Assembly (NCBI GenBank): GCA_013397795.1 | Contig: VZTJ01005468.1 | Coordinates: forward strand, 1-64,000 | From: Orthonyx spaldingii | Lineage: Eukaryota; Chordata; Aves; Passeriformes; Orthonychidae | Length of the DNA: 64,000 nucleotides | Direction: 5' to 3' | Shown here: positions 12,501 through 22,519 of the stretch, piece by piece | Position numbering within the stretch: position 1 is the first letter of the stretch | Layout: each line of letters starts with the position of its first letter | Notes under the pieces: model-generated | What the model was told of the DNA's origin: nothing | Databases searched by the model: none | What the model saw: the letters and a program-made list of their open reading frames with translations, nothing else | Position numbers and translations under genes: made by a program

Positions 12501-15500
12501 GAAGCACAGGACAGGGGAAGCCCTGGTTGCTACAAGTGATGGGGCCACCCTTTATCATCACTGACACAGGTCTTGGGAGGGAGGCTTGCTGCAATCTGGT
12601 CTTTTACACCACCCATACCTACCTGTACTCTCCTTTCCCTCTTCCTTCCAGGTTAAGCGAACTCTATTCATCAATGGGATCTCAAAATATGCTGAGCCAG
12701 AGAAGATAAAGAAGCATTTCGAGTGAGTCTCACTGTGTCCATAAAGACTGCTCTGTAACAGGGACATTTTTGTTAAGGTAGTACTAATGTTACCTGGAAT
12801 GGCAGTAATACATTGAGAGCAGAGAGCTAGGCAAAATCAGTGAACACCTTTATTTTGGGCTGCTCACCATTATTTTTCTGCTTTTTATCTGAATTTGAAG
12901 TATCCTTTGTTTTGTGCCTTGGGATATGCCCAGCTATCTCTTGCAGAGCCATAGGGGGTCAGTGTGGTAAGCAATGGACAGGGCATGTCTTGAGATGTAG
13001 TTAAGGTCACAGATGAGATACAGGCAGGAGATGCTCAAGCAGTGACTGTGGGATGTTGTGCTGCTGCCCTGATCACAGTCCTTGTAGAAAGTATATCTCT
13101 TTAACAAGAAAATTAAATTCCTCTTCTGTCAGGACCATGTTTAGAAGCACCATGGGTAGAAAAGGAATACTTTGTACCCTTTGGGAACCCTTTTGTCTCT
13201 TTCTGATCACAAGTCTGTGAAAGCAGAGGGGGGGAGTGTGGGGTCAGAGAGGCTCCTTGCTGCTATAGTGCAAAAGTCTAGAAAGGCTCCTTGTGCAAAA
13301 GCCCAAAGGATGTAGCATTTGTATTTTGTGTCCACTATAAGGGACAGAGCCTGCAGGCTCCCTGCAGACTCTTGGTATGTGTCGTTGTACTCGGCCCAGG
13401 ACACTCTTCTCAGGGCTGGAGAGAAGTCCTGAACACTTGGAGTTTGCTGGAGGTGTACGGCCTTTGGTGCCAGTTGTGGTGAACTGATGCTTCTCACCCA
13501 CAGGGAGGCCTATGCCAATTGCACTGTCCTGGAGGCCCGTCCCTGCTACGATGTTGCCCGACTGATGTTCCTCGATGCAGAGAGGTAACTTCTATTTTGG
13601 GAGAAAAGGCAGAGTGGGCTGATGTTGCTACTACCCCCTCAAGTCTAGTGCCACAGAGCTTTTATGAGTCATCCTCTTTCTTTCCTTTCTTCCTTCTCTT
13701 CCGCTCTCCTTTTTCAGGAAGAAAGCTGAGCGTGGGCGAATCTACTTCACCAACCTGCAAAGCAAGGACAACACCCCATCCATGATCAACCCCAAGCCCT
13801 GTGGCCACCTGTGCTGCTGTGTCATCAGGGGCTGTGAGGAGGTAGGGGAGAGCTGGAGGTGTTGGGCAGCAGTTGGGTGTCCTGTGGCCTGGGTCCCCAG
13901 ATCATCTCTTCTCTGACCTCTGTCCTCCTGCTCAGGTGGAGGCCATCGAGTATTATACCAAGCTGGAGGAGAAGCTCAAAGATGACTACAAGCGGGAGAA
14001 GGAGAAGGTTAATGAAAAGCCTCTGGGGATGGCCTTTGTCACCTTCCACAATGAGACCATCACAGCTATGTGAGTGCCAGTGGTTCTGCCCTCCCCACGA
14101 AGGTGACTTGTCCCAGCCCTTGCCTTAAATCAGAAGAACAGCAGCACTAAGGCATCCCCTGGGCTTGTGCTTGCCAGCCTTTTGTATCAGCATGTCCCTT
14201 TCTCTTGTCCAGAATCCTCAAAGATTTCAATGCTTGCAAGTGCCAGGGCTGTGCCTGCCGTGGGGAGCCCAGAGGCTCCTCCTGCAGCGACTCCCTCCAT
14301 GTCTCCAACTGGACCGTCAGTTATGCTCCTGACCCACAGAACATCTACTGGTGAGCAGCTCTGTAGGGCTCAGGGGCACCTTTCCTTTCTCCCTCTCCAT
14401 CTGCTTCTCCGGTAACTGAGTGAGTTATTCTTGCTGAAGCCCAGCCTGGCTGAGCTAGAGGTCTGATCTGAGTGGGAGGGGGAAAGCCTTGGGCTGGCAC
14501 CCCAAGTGCTGTTCACCAGGCCAGGCTGTGGTGTGCATGTGAAGCGCCACACCTGGTATTTTAGCCTGTGCAGCCATCCTGATGCTCCCTTTCTGCCTCC
14601 CAGGGAACACCTCTCCATCCGGGGCTTTATATGGTGGATCCGCTGCCTTGTGATCAATGTGGTCCTGTTCATCCTCCTCTTCTTTCTCACCACCCCTGCT
14701 ATCATCATCACCACTATGGACAAGTTCAACGTCACCAAGCCCGTGGAGTACCTCAATGTAAGGACTTTGGAGACAGGTGCAGGATGGGTAACACAGGAAC
14801 CATCCCAAAGCACAACATCCCCTGCAAGGCTGGGGATAAGGAAAGAGATTGTCAGCGTTCCCTGAGTCCTGTCAGCCTGACCATGAGGGAGGTGCTGAGC
14901 CTGGACAGGGTGCAATGGCAGTCACAGTGCTGGGGACTTGGCATTGGCAAAGGCAGCTGTACCTGTGGCTGGCACAAGACCTGCTGCATCATGTAATGTG
15001 ATTTCTTCTCTGCCTTGTTGCAGAACCCAATCATCACGCAGTTCTTCCCCACCCTGCTGCTGTGGTGCTTCTCTGCTCTTCTGCCCACCATTGTGTACTA
15101 CTCTGCCTTCTTTGAAGCACACTGGACCAGGTAAGGACAGCCAGCACCTGTTCTTACCTTCTCAGTGAGCTGACTGGCTGCTAGACACTTCTCACTGACA
15201 TAAAGCTACAGACTGGGTCCTTGTACTTGAACTTCTGTCTTCCACTCCAAGCATGGTGTTATGTGCCACCTCTTGGGCACCTGGGGATTGCTGTGGACAG
15301 CTCTTCTGCCAGTGTTTAGCTGCTGTTGTGCAGCATGGTTGTCTGAGCAGAGCTTGACATAGGTCTACAAGAAGAAGAAGAAAGCTGGGAGGAGTTGGGG
15401 CTGGTCACTATGAGAAATACTAGTAATGGGGGAAGTCTTGGCTCAGGTGAGCAGGCAGGGGTGGTGTGTCTGTACCACATGTAAGACATAGCTGTTCCAA

Positions 15501-18500
15501 GGGAAAATCAGCTTAGCTGCTCTGGCTTTTGGCCAGAGGGAAGGCACTTGAACTGCAGAGCACTAGAAGTGTGCTGCTTGTGAGGCACATTCCCCACAGG
15601 ACATGCAACGTAAACTTTGTGTTCTGGTCCATGTTGCAAAGACTGGTGGGGATTCACCAGCTCTCGGGATTGCAGGTCATGAAAGATGATTGCAGAGCCT
15701 GTGAGACAAGGGAGAAGGAACGGAGACTCGAGAACAGATTTCAGATATGCTGGAGGGAGAGGGGACGTATTCATGTACTAGGAACGGATAGGGTGGGATT
15801 TAGATTAGATGTTGAGAAGTGCTTAATGATGACAAAGCCATGGGAGCACAGCTTGTGGGGCTGGTGGGGTGACAGTGAAAGGTTAACAGCCTCTCTGCCC
15901 TCAGGTCTGGAGAGAATAGGACAACCATGCACAAGTGTTACACGTTCCTCATCTTCATGGTCTTGCTGCTGCCGTCGCTGGGCCTGAGCAGGTAGGGGCT
16001 GTGGGAAGGGAAGGCAAGTACAGAGATGTGGAGCACAGGGAGGGTTGAGGTGCACTCCTGGTTGTTCTCTTATTTATACAACATCCTTTCCTCGCTGCAC
16101 TGGTGCCCTGGCCACCATCCCCTTGGGAGACTGGTGTTTAATTTTGATTCAGGGAGGAACAGGCCAGACCATACATGACTGGGTCTCTAGGACTTAATTG
16201 ACTCAATCTGTAGATGCGTTGACATGTGCCATGGCTATACAAATAATGCAGCAAAAGTTGGTGTGGTAGATGAGTACCTGTGAAAAGTCTGCTCGAAGTC
16301 TGCTGGAGGAGGCATTCTCCACCTCTGTGCTCAGTGTGCAATCCAAATTTTGCACAAAACTAATGAATTCCCCCTTTAAGCCAGAACTTGAATAGATTGC
16401 ACGGCTTGGCTGGGTGGGATAGTGTGGGTACAGCAGTGCTCATCTATTTGGGTGTATGCCTCAAATCTTCCTGCAGAGTTTATAGAATTGCCCTGTGGGA
16501 AACACTGCTACATCATCTGCCAGCCATTGGAGTGGGCTCTAGCACTGAACAGCAACCAGGTAGAGGAACGGTGTGAGGAAGAAAAAGCTGGGTAGTGAGT
16601 GTGGGACAGGGAACTCTAACTGTGCTACTTCATTCTTTACACATTGTGCGGTCAGGGATCTTTAAGATCCCTTCCAACCCAAGCCATTCTATGATATTAT
16701 TGTCTACACCCCACCTAAATTCCGTATTTGAGATACAGTGCCTCAGTGGTGGCGACTGGCAGCTCCTGAGAATAGACAAACCCTCTGATGGGTGGCAGAA
16801 GAATAGTCCTTCATCGCACTGGGTGATTACATGTTTGCAAGACAGATTAAAAATGCCTTGTTGCATGTAAACTTGCATCTTGGGCAGGTGCATGCTCTCA
16901 GAAGGTTTGCATTTTGACCATAAAACAGACCACACACTTTCTTCTGAGGAGTACTGTTGCCTGTGGAGCTCTGTACTCCACCAGTGCCAGAGGATTGGAT
17001 GGTTTTATACCAAAAAATCAGAATTGAGGAAAATGGGGTTTGTTTCTCTTAAGGGATTTTTTTAATCTCTTGTTGGAAGGGTACCTTGTAGCTAACCAGT
17101 TTCTTCTGTAGAGTCAGTCACCTCTTCCTTGCATTGATGTTGCATCCAAACAGAGAAGAGAGAAGAAATATTGATAGGACCAGGGTAAAGGGATAAGAAC
17201 ACACATGAGTGTGAAGCTTTACATACCTTTTTGAGTGTTGCACTGTTTTGTTCTATTTTTTTCCAATGTCCAGTTTACATAATTGCTGGTGACACACTCC
17301 AAGAGAGAACAAAACAGTCTGTGGTCAGAATTTTGGATCCTTCTAGAGCAGCTTCTACATATTTGCCATGTGCCTTTCTGTCGCTGCTTCTGATGGTTCA
17401 TCTTTTCTTCTTGCCTTCTTCCCCCACAGCTTGGATGTATTTTTCCGCTGGTTGTTTGACAAAAAATTCCTTGCTGAAGCTGCCGTACGATTTGAGTAAG
17501 TGAAGTTAAGCAGAAAGACTTTGTTCATGATGGGAGGTGATTCTTGTTGACACCAAAAGGTATTGAGGGCTCTCAGCTGCTGCCCTGCAAGGAGGGAGCA
17601 CCTCGTGCAGCCTGCTCTTGCTACATCTCCCCAGGTGTGTGTTCCTGCCAGACAATGGCGCTTTCTTCGTCAACTATGTCATTGCCTCTGCCTTCATCGG
17701 GAATGCCATGGACCTGCTGCGCATCCCTGGTTTGCTCATGTACATGATCCGCCTCTGCCTGGCCCGCTCGGCGGCTGAGCGGAGGAACGTCAAACGAGTA
17801 TGTAGCGGGGCTGAGGGGATGGATGTGGCCTGCACCCAGGGAGGGGAGTGCTGCCATGGGACCCGGATGGGGCTGGCCCAGTGCTGTGTGTAGAGCTGGG
17901 TGTGTCACACACACCCGCTCAGCTCTCAGGGTCCTCCTGCTCATGGGTCTCCATTCCCTCCTGCAGCACCAGGCCTACGAGTTCCAGTTTGGGGCTGCTT
18001 ATGCCTGGATGATGTGTGTCTTCACTGTGGTCATGACATACAGCATCACCTGCCCCATCATCGTCCCTTTCGGTAAGCAATACCCTTCCGCCTCCCTGTG
18101 TCCGAGATGGAGAGGAGGCAAAAAGGCTAACGTGGGGTAGATACTCCCTCTCAGTCTAGGAAAGAGGCTGATTGCCCCACTCATGTGGCTTTCTTCCCCT
18201 TCTCCCAGGGCTCATGTACATGCTGCTTAAGCACCTGGTGGACCGATACAACCTGTATTATGCTTACCTGCCTGCCAAGCTGGACAAGAAGATCCATTCA
18301 GGGGCTGTGAATCAGGTAGTAGCAGCCCCCATCCTCTGCCTCTTCTGGCTTCTCTTCTTCTCCACTGTGCGCACAGGTGAGCACTGGGCTGGGATGCCAG
18401 CACTTAGCCTCCTACTGAGCCACTTCCCTGGCCAGGCTCTGATCCTGGCAGCCTCCAGCCACAGAGGTAAGTGACTCCAGTCACAGTCCTTTTGACATTG

Positions 18501-20153
18501 CCACTTTGGTCTTCCTTTGCCCCAGGGTTCCTGGCCCCCACTTCCATGTTCACCTTTGTGGTCCTCGTGATCACCATTGTGATCTGCCTGTGTCACGTCT
18601 GCTTTGGGCACTTCAAATACCTCAGCGCTCACAACTACAAGGTGAGGTGGAGTGGTGGGCACGGGACTTTTCCTTGGGAGCACAGCTCAGCCACAAAACA
18701 TATGGCGCTCTGGGGGGTCCCAGACTGCTCTTCAGCAGAGCCTGTCAACCCTAGTTTCACAGAGGGAATAGTCCCAAGGATGTGTCTGCTGCCTGTATAC
18801 TGCTCCTGAGGTGGGACAGCAAGCGCGTTGCCCTGGCAGCCTCAATTTCTCCTTTCCTCTCCAGATTGATCACACAGAAGTGGATGCTATGGACAACAGG
18901 CAGAACGGGAGACCTGCCACCAATCTGCCGGCTCCCAAATCAGCTGTGAGTCACTGGCCCCACCTCTGTGCCCTGGCACACTCCTTACCTGAGTTTGGAA
19001 AGGGGGAGGTAACTCCCTGAGTACTTCACTCCTCACTTCTCATTTTTCTGAGTCAGCACCCGGATCCTCCCAGTGAGGGTGGGAGGCAACTGTTGGGCAC
19101 TGTGCCCCTCACCTGCTCTGGGTGATGAAGTGCAACCCCCATGCACACCCCTCTTTCCCGCTGCTCCTCAGATGCTGTGCATTTACTTTCCACCTCTCTT
19201 TCGGCTGGGACAGTGAATCCAGCCGGGTCAGTCTCCCTTCTCATTCTGCATCTTTGCACGCTTGCACGCCAGCAGAGGCTGTCACTCACCAGGCTTGTCC
19301 TAGTGCCAACACAAAGACGTCTCCATGGACATGGCCTTGAAGGTCATGGAAGTGCTTTGGGGACTCTTCCCTCCCCTGTCCAACATTCTGAGACCCCAGA
19401 GCTGATTTTCTGAACTTCACCTTGGTTCACTGGCTCACTCCAACTGCTTCCTTCCACAAGATTTTTGTAGTGGGGGGTCTATGCAGGGCTGCAGAGATGG
19501 GGTAAAGCAGAGCCTCCTGTTTCCTCAGGAGAGCAGGGCTGGGGTGTGCACATGTAATCCAGACTCCTTCCTGGTCTCCAGACACCTAAGGGCAGCAACA
19601 TTTCGCCAAAAGGAAATTGCCTGCCTGTAAGAGGCAGGCAGAGTCTCAGAGGACACATCTACTTGCAAAAAAGGGAGTGCAGTCTTCCAGTTCATGTGGG
19701 CTCCAAAGAGCCTGAGAAGCCACATTCTTTCCCAGCCCAGGTGCCCTGTCCCAGAATGCTGAGGTTTGAAACACATCCAGTGTTTCAGGGCCAAGCCCCA
19801 GTCTTATGCCTCTCCTGGTATATTCCACGGCATCTGGGCCCTTCCTTGCCCTCCCAGCATATCCCCACGCTCAGCCTCATGCATGGTGCTTAGTGTGTTG
19901 TGCTCTGCTTCCTGGAGAAGTTGCCTAGACTCACATGTGTTTCTGCTCTCTCCTCACCCCTTGCCTGCCCCATGCCTGGCCCTGACAGAAGTACATCGCC
20001 CAAGTGCTGCAGGACTCCTCGCCGGAGGGCGAAGCAACAGAGTCGGAGGAGCAGGGATCGCAGGATGAGGAGCTCATCAACGCAGATGGCATGAATGACA
20101 CAGATTTCCAGTCGTGTGAGGACAGCCTGATAGAGAATGAGATCCACCAGTAG
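3559..20153 (+). CDS. TMEM63B: TMEM63B, osmosensitive/mechanosensitive cation channel (OSCA/TMEM63 family), 23 coding exons
   Basis: Complete coding region. Exons: 3559-3741, 4379-4458, 5999-6037, 9604-9694, 10470-10507, 11270-11412, 11684-11735, 12022-12130, 12652-12722, 13504-13584, 13718-13841, 13936-14069, 14213-14350, 14604-14757, 15024-15130, 15905-15991, 17430-17495, 17635-17797, 17967-18072, 18209-18376, 18526-18641, 18865-18945, 19989-20153. They total 2,496 nt, giving 831 residues against 832 in human. The product is a multi-pass plasma-membrane channel gated by stretch or hypo-osmotic stress (family knowledge). The first membrane segment is near residues 45-70, a large cytosolic domain covers roughly 200-430, and the remaining helices run to about residue 745. 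The tail is acidic and ends ENEIHQ as in human. It is TMEM63B and not 63A or 63C because the N-terminus ([20 protein letters not shown]), the [14 protein letters not shown] segment and the tail match TMEM63B almost residue for residue. The start is the conserved MLP; all introns are GT-AG and phases agree throughout. Confidence 0.96.
5999..6037 (+). other. TMEM63B: TMEM63B coding exon 3: 39-nt in-frame cassette exon
   Basis: The acceptor ends CCCCCAG and the donor is GTATG. The exon is 39 nt, 13 codons, rich in Arg and Glu ([12 protein letters not shown]), and sits just after the first membrane segment. Skipping it joins AG to CGTA and keeps the frame (…DAD-S-VASAL…), so exon-in and exon-out products are both open. 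The human counterpart has the same length. Alternative use of this exon in mammalian TMEM63B is reported, to my knowledge; use in this species is inferred. Confidence 0.85.
6038..9603 (+). other. TMEM63B: TMEM63B intron after the cassette exon
   Basis: 3.6 kb between the 39-nt exon and the next coding exon. No additional exon, RNA gene or repeat recognised; long pyrimidine-rich stretches on the + strand. Confidence 0.6.
10690..10775 (+). mobile_element. MIR-like SINE relic in a TMEM63B intron
   Basis: AAGGTCACACAGTGAGTCTG then GAGAACCCAGGCCCATGACTGCCCC follows the 3' half of the MIR core (AAGGTCACACAG…GAACCCAGG…TGACT). An ancient amniote SINE; the 5' half is not recognisable. Confidence 0.65.
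12723..13503 (+). other. TMEM63B: TMEM63B intron
   Basis: Only ordinary intronic sequence seen. Confidence 0.6.
15992..17429 (+). other. TMEM63B: TMEM63B intron with CR1 relic
   Basis: AT-richer intron; contains the CR1 tail listed separately and nothing else recognised. Confidence 0.6.
16655..16702 (+). mobile_element. CR1 LINE 3'-end relic
   Basis: The segment reading GATCTTTAAGATCCCTTCCA then ACCCAAGCCATTCTATGAT is the diagnostic 3' tail of avian CR1 elements, ending in the ATTCTATGAT motif. Only the tail is recognisable; it lies in a TMEM63B intron in sense orientation. Confidence 0.8.
17892..17926 (+). other. Intronic hairpin upstream of the candidate editing exon
   Basis: GGGTGTGT (17898-17905) is perfectly complementary to ACACACCC (17909-17916) around a 3-nt loop. 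An outer 6-bp stem pairs AGAGCT (17892-17897) with AGCTCT (17921-17926), leaving a 4-nt bulge. That is 14 bp in all, about 40 nt upstream of the exon. It may be a structural element that recruits ADAR or masks splicing signals, or it may be chance. Confidence 0.45.
17967..18072 (+). other. TMEM63B: TMEM63B exon carrying the candidate Q/R RNA-editing codon
   Basis: The exon begins [14 protein letters not shown]. Aligning by hand from both protein ends, the glutamine of EFQF (CAG, 17985-17987, residue 627 here) corresponds to human Gln619, a reported conserved A-to-I Q/R recoding site. The genome here encodes Gln, so the site is editable: A17986 would be the edited base. The codon lies 19 nt into the exon. 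A strong hairpin lies in the preceding intron (17892-17926). Confidence 0.65.
18946..19988 (+). other. TMEM63B: Last TMEM63B intron
   Basis: About 1 kb before the terminal exon; nothing further recognised. Confidence 0.6.
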
Positions 20154-21670
20154 GGACCTCGAAGGGCGGGAGGGGAAGGAGGCCCAGGAGCAGGGCAGGC
20201 TGTGCGCACGGAGACCTGGGAAGAGGCACCCGAGAGTGCTGGCTCCTGCCCTCGCCCGCCCACCCCCAGGGCTGCTGCCTTTAGTGAGGGCAGGGGCCCT
20301 GCTGCAAGCTCTCCATCTCCCTGCCCCTCCACCCCTGCACCAGTCCGGCTGCTCGGCAGGCATGCTCTTTACTAGCTACCTTCCTCAATATATCCCTGCA
20401 CCCCAGACTCCCAGAGGCTGGGGAGGGGTGGAACCGTAACCCCCGCGGTGCTGCCCTGGACCTGCAGAGAGGAGGAAAGCTGGGTACTTTGTGGGAAGGG
20501 GCATAAGGGGAACATTTGGGGTCTTCTGAGCAGGCCACTCTATCCCCTGTCCTCCTGGTGAGAAACACTAATAATTTCTTAGATTTACAGAAAGGTGAAA
20601 AATGAAAAACTTCAGTCAGTCTATTGGAAACCCCACCCAGGGCGGGGTCGGCTTTTGTTGCACCTTCTCCCTGTGCCTGCGTGTGCCCTTTCTCAACCGC
20701 TTGCAGCATCCAGTTGGTGCGGCATCCCAGGAGCTGGTCCAGGCCCAGGGGTGGTGACAGGCTTCCCCCTCACCACAGGGGTGGTGATGGTGACAGCCTG
20801 GCTTCATGATCAAGGGTAGCATCACACTGGGGAAGGGGCGCTGTGTTGGCATGAGCTAGACAGGCCCTCACAGGGTGAGGGGTGCTGAGGGCATTTCTTG
20901 TGGGCAGGAGGAGGCGCAGGCAGCCTCTCCCCCAGGTCCTGTTCCCTCCTCCTCCAGGGGCACAGGCGGGTTTGCAGCATCGTTTAAAGTGGCATTTTTC
21001 TTTGCACATTTTACTCCCCTTTCAAACAAATCAACCTGACCCCCATGTGGTACTGCAGCCCCCCTTTTGCTGCCCTGTGTTTGCATAGCAGGGTCAGGCT
21101 TGGGGGTGGGGGGGGCTGTGTGGGGGTCTCCTGGGTGCTAGGGAGAGGGGAGAAAGGGTCTCAGGCTGCAGGCCCTCAACACCCTGCGAGATCAGCACTG
21201 CCTGGTTGCAATGAGGCCCCATGGGCTTCTTTCCCTGAGCTGTTGCAGGGTCTTGCCCCAGCTAAGGTGGTCAGAGAGGGAGGGAGCCCTGGGAGAGCAG
21301 CCCGTAGGAGTCCTCTCCAACCAAGACCACCATCTTCAGGAGCACAAAAGCCTCATGGGGCTATGCTGACTTTCTTTATCTGCCCTGACTGGTGTAGGCT
21401 CCCCTGCCATCACCCAGCCTGAGAGGGGGGTTGTTCCTCTCTTACCTCTTGCCCTTGCCCCGTCCCTGTTGATAGCTGTGTCCCAGAGGCAGGCAGGGAA
21501 CAGGATCGAAGAGGTGGACTGGAGCCCCTGCCACATGGAAGGACTGACCCTGTTTAAAGACACTTTGTGAGGAGGTTTATGGTCAGTATCAGTTGCCCTC
21601 AATTGCTTCCCCCCTCCCCTTGTGTAAAATGTAAAGGAAAATAATAAATCCCTCTGCTATTTAGCTATAT
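20154..21670 (+). other. TMEM63B: TMEM63B 3' UTR, with possible extension to about 22,500
   Basis: The stop TAG at 20151-20153 is followed by GC-rich sequence without introns. AATAAA at 21643-21648 is the best polyadenylation signal. A second AU-rich stretch (about 22,450-22,500, with TGTATATATTTGTGTAC then A-rich sequence) looks like a distal 3' UTR end but lacks a canonical AATAAA. A G-rich run lies at about 21,102-21,150. Confidence 0.7.
21643..21648 (+). terminator. Polyadenylation signal AATAAA of TMEM63B
   Basis: A canonical hexamer about 1.5 kb after the TMEM63B stop codon, followed by T-rich sequence (TATTTAGCTATATTTATTT) within 30 nt. Confidence 0.7.
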
Positions 21671-22519
21671 TTATTTCCCTCAGACCCTGCCACCATCCTG
21701 TTTGGTGCTCATTGCGGACACTATCACCCTCCCTTTGCCTGTCATCTGTGGGTGCTGCACTGGCTCCCTGGGGCCATGCCCTCCAGGGCCTGAGGGGCCA
21801 GATGAAAGGGGACAGTCAGTCACCTTTTCAATCACCAGTGCTGGCCCTGGAGCTCCAAGCACTTTAATAGACCAGAACAAGTGAAGTGTCAGCCCTGCCA
21901 ACCTCAGCTGCCAGGAACGGTGGTCACATCTTACGGCTTTTGTCCCCTGTGCTACCCACTAGAGGAAGGGAGCCAGACCCACAGAGAGCAGGTGGGGGGC
22001 TGTTCCAGGGAGGACATAGTTGACTTTCCTGTACACCTCCTCTATAGGAATCCCAGGCCTGGAAAAAAGGGTGGATGAAAGAGAAGAAATGTGGGTCTTC
22101 AGTGCAGGGGAAGGGCAGGCCACTCCAGCTTCCAGGGCTTGGCTGAGGCTGGACACACGTGGGTGTGAAGGGGCATGGTGAGAGTTGCCCGTCCCCTCCA
22201 GGGAGCGGCCAGGAATGAAATGAGCATGTGAGCTGAGAGTTCCCGGTCCACTCAGCCTGGGGCAGGGGGGATGTTGATCCTGCTTCCCTATTCTTGCACC
22301 CACCTACTGCCCTTGCTCCTGGTCCAGCAGAGGGGCTGGGATGCTGTGGTCTCTGTAGGTACGGCCATGGTCTGGGGCTGCCTCTGCGGCTGTCGGGGCG
22401 CTGCCCACAGAGAGCTGTGTGTTCTGAGTGGCACTGTCTGTGTAGAGATGTGTATAATACCCTGTATATATTTGTGTACAAAAGAAAAAAGGAAAAAAAG
22501 AAGCTGTTGTTCTTGCAGT

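Noticed and set aside
18301..18429. Possible duplex between exon 18301-18319 and intron 18412-18429 around a Gln codon (NQVVAAP) in TMEM63B
   Set aside because: I first took this as the Q/R editing site, but counting residues from the C-terminus places the reported human Gln619 at EFQF in the previous exon. The duplex has mismatches and a bulge and may be chance.
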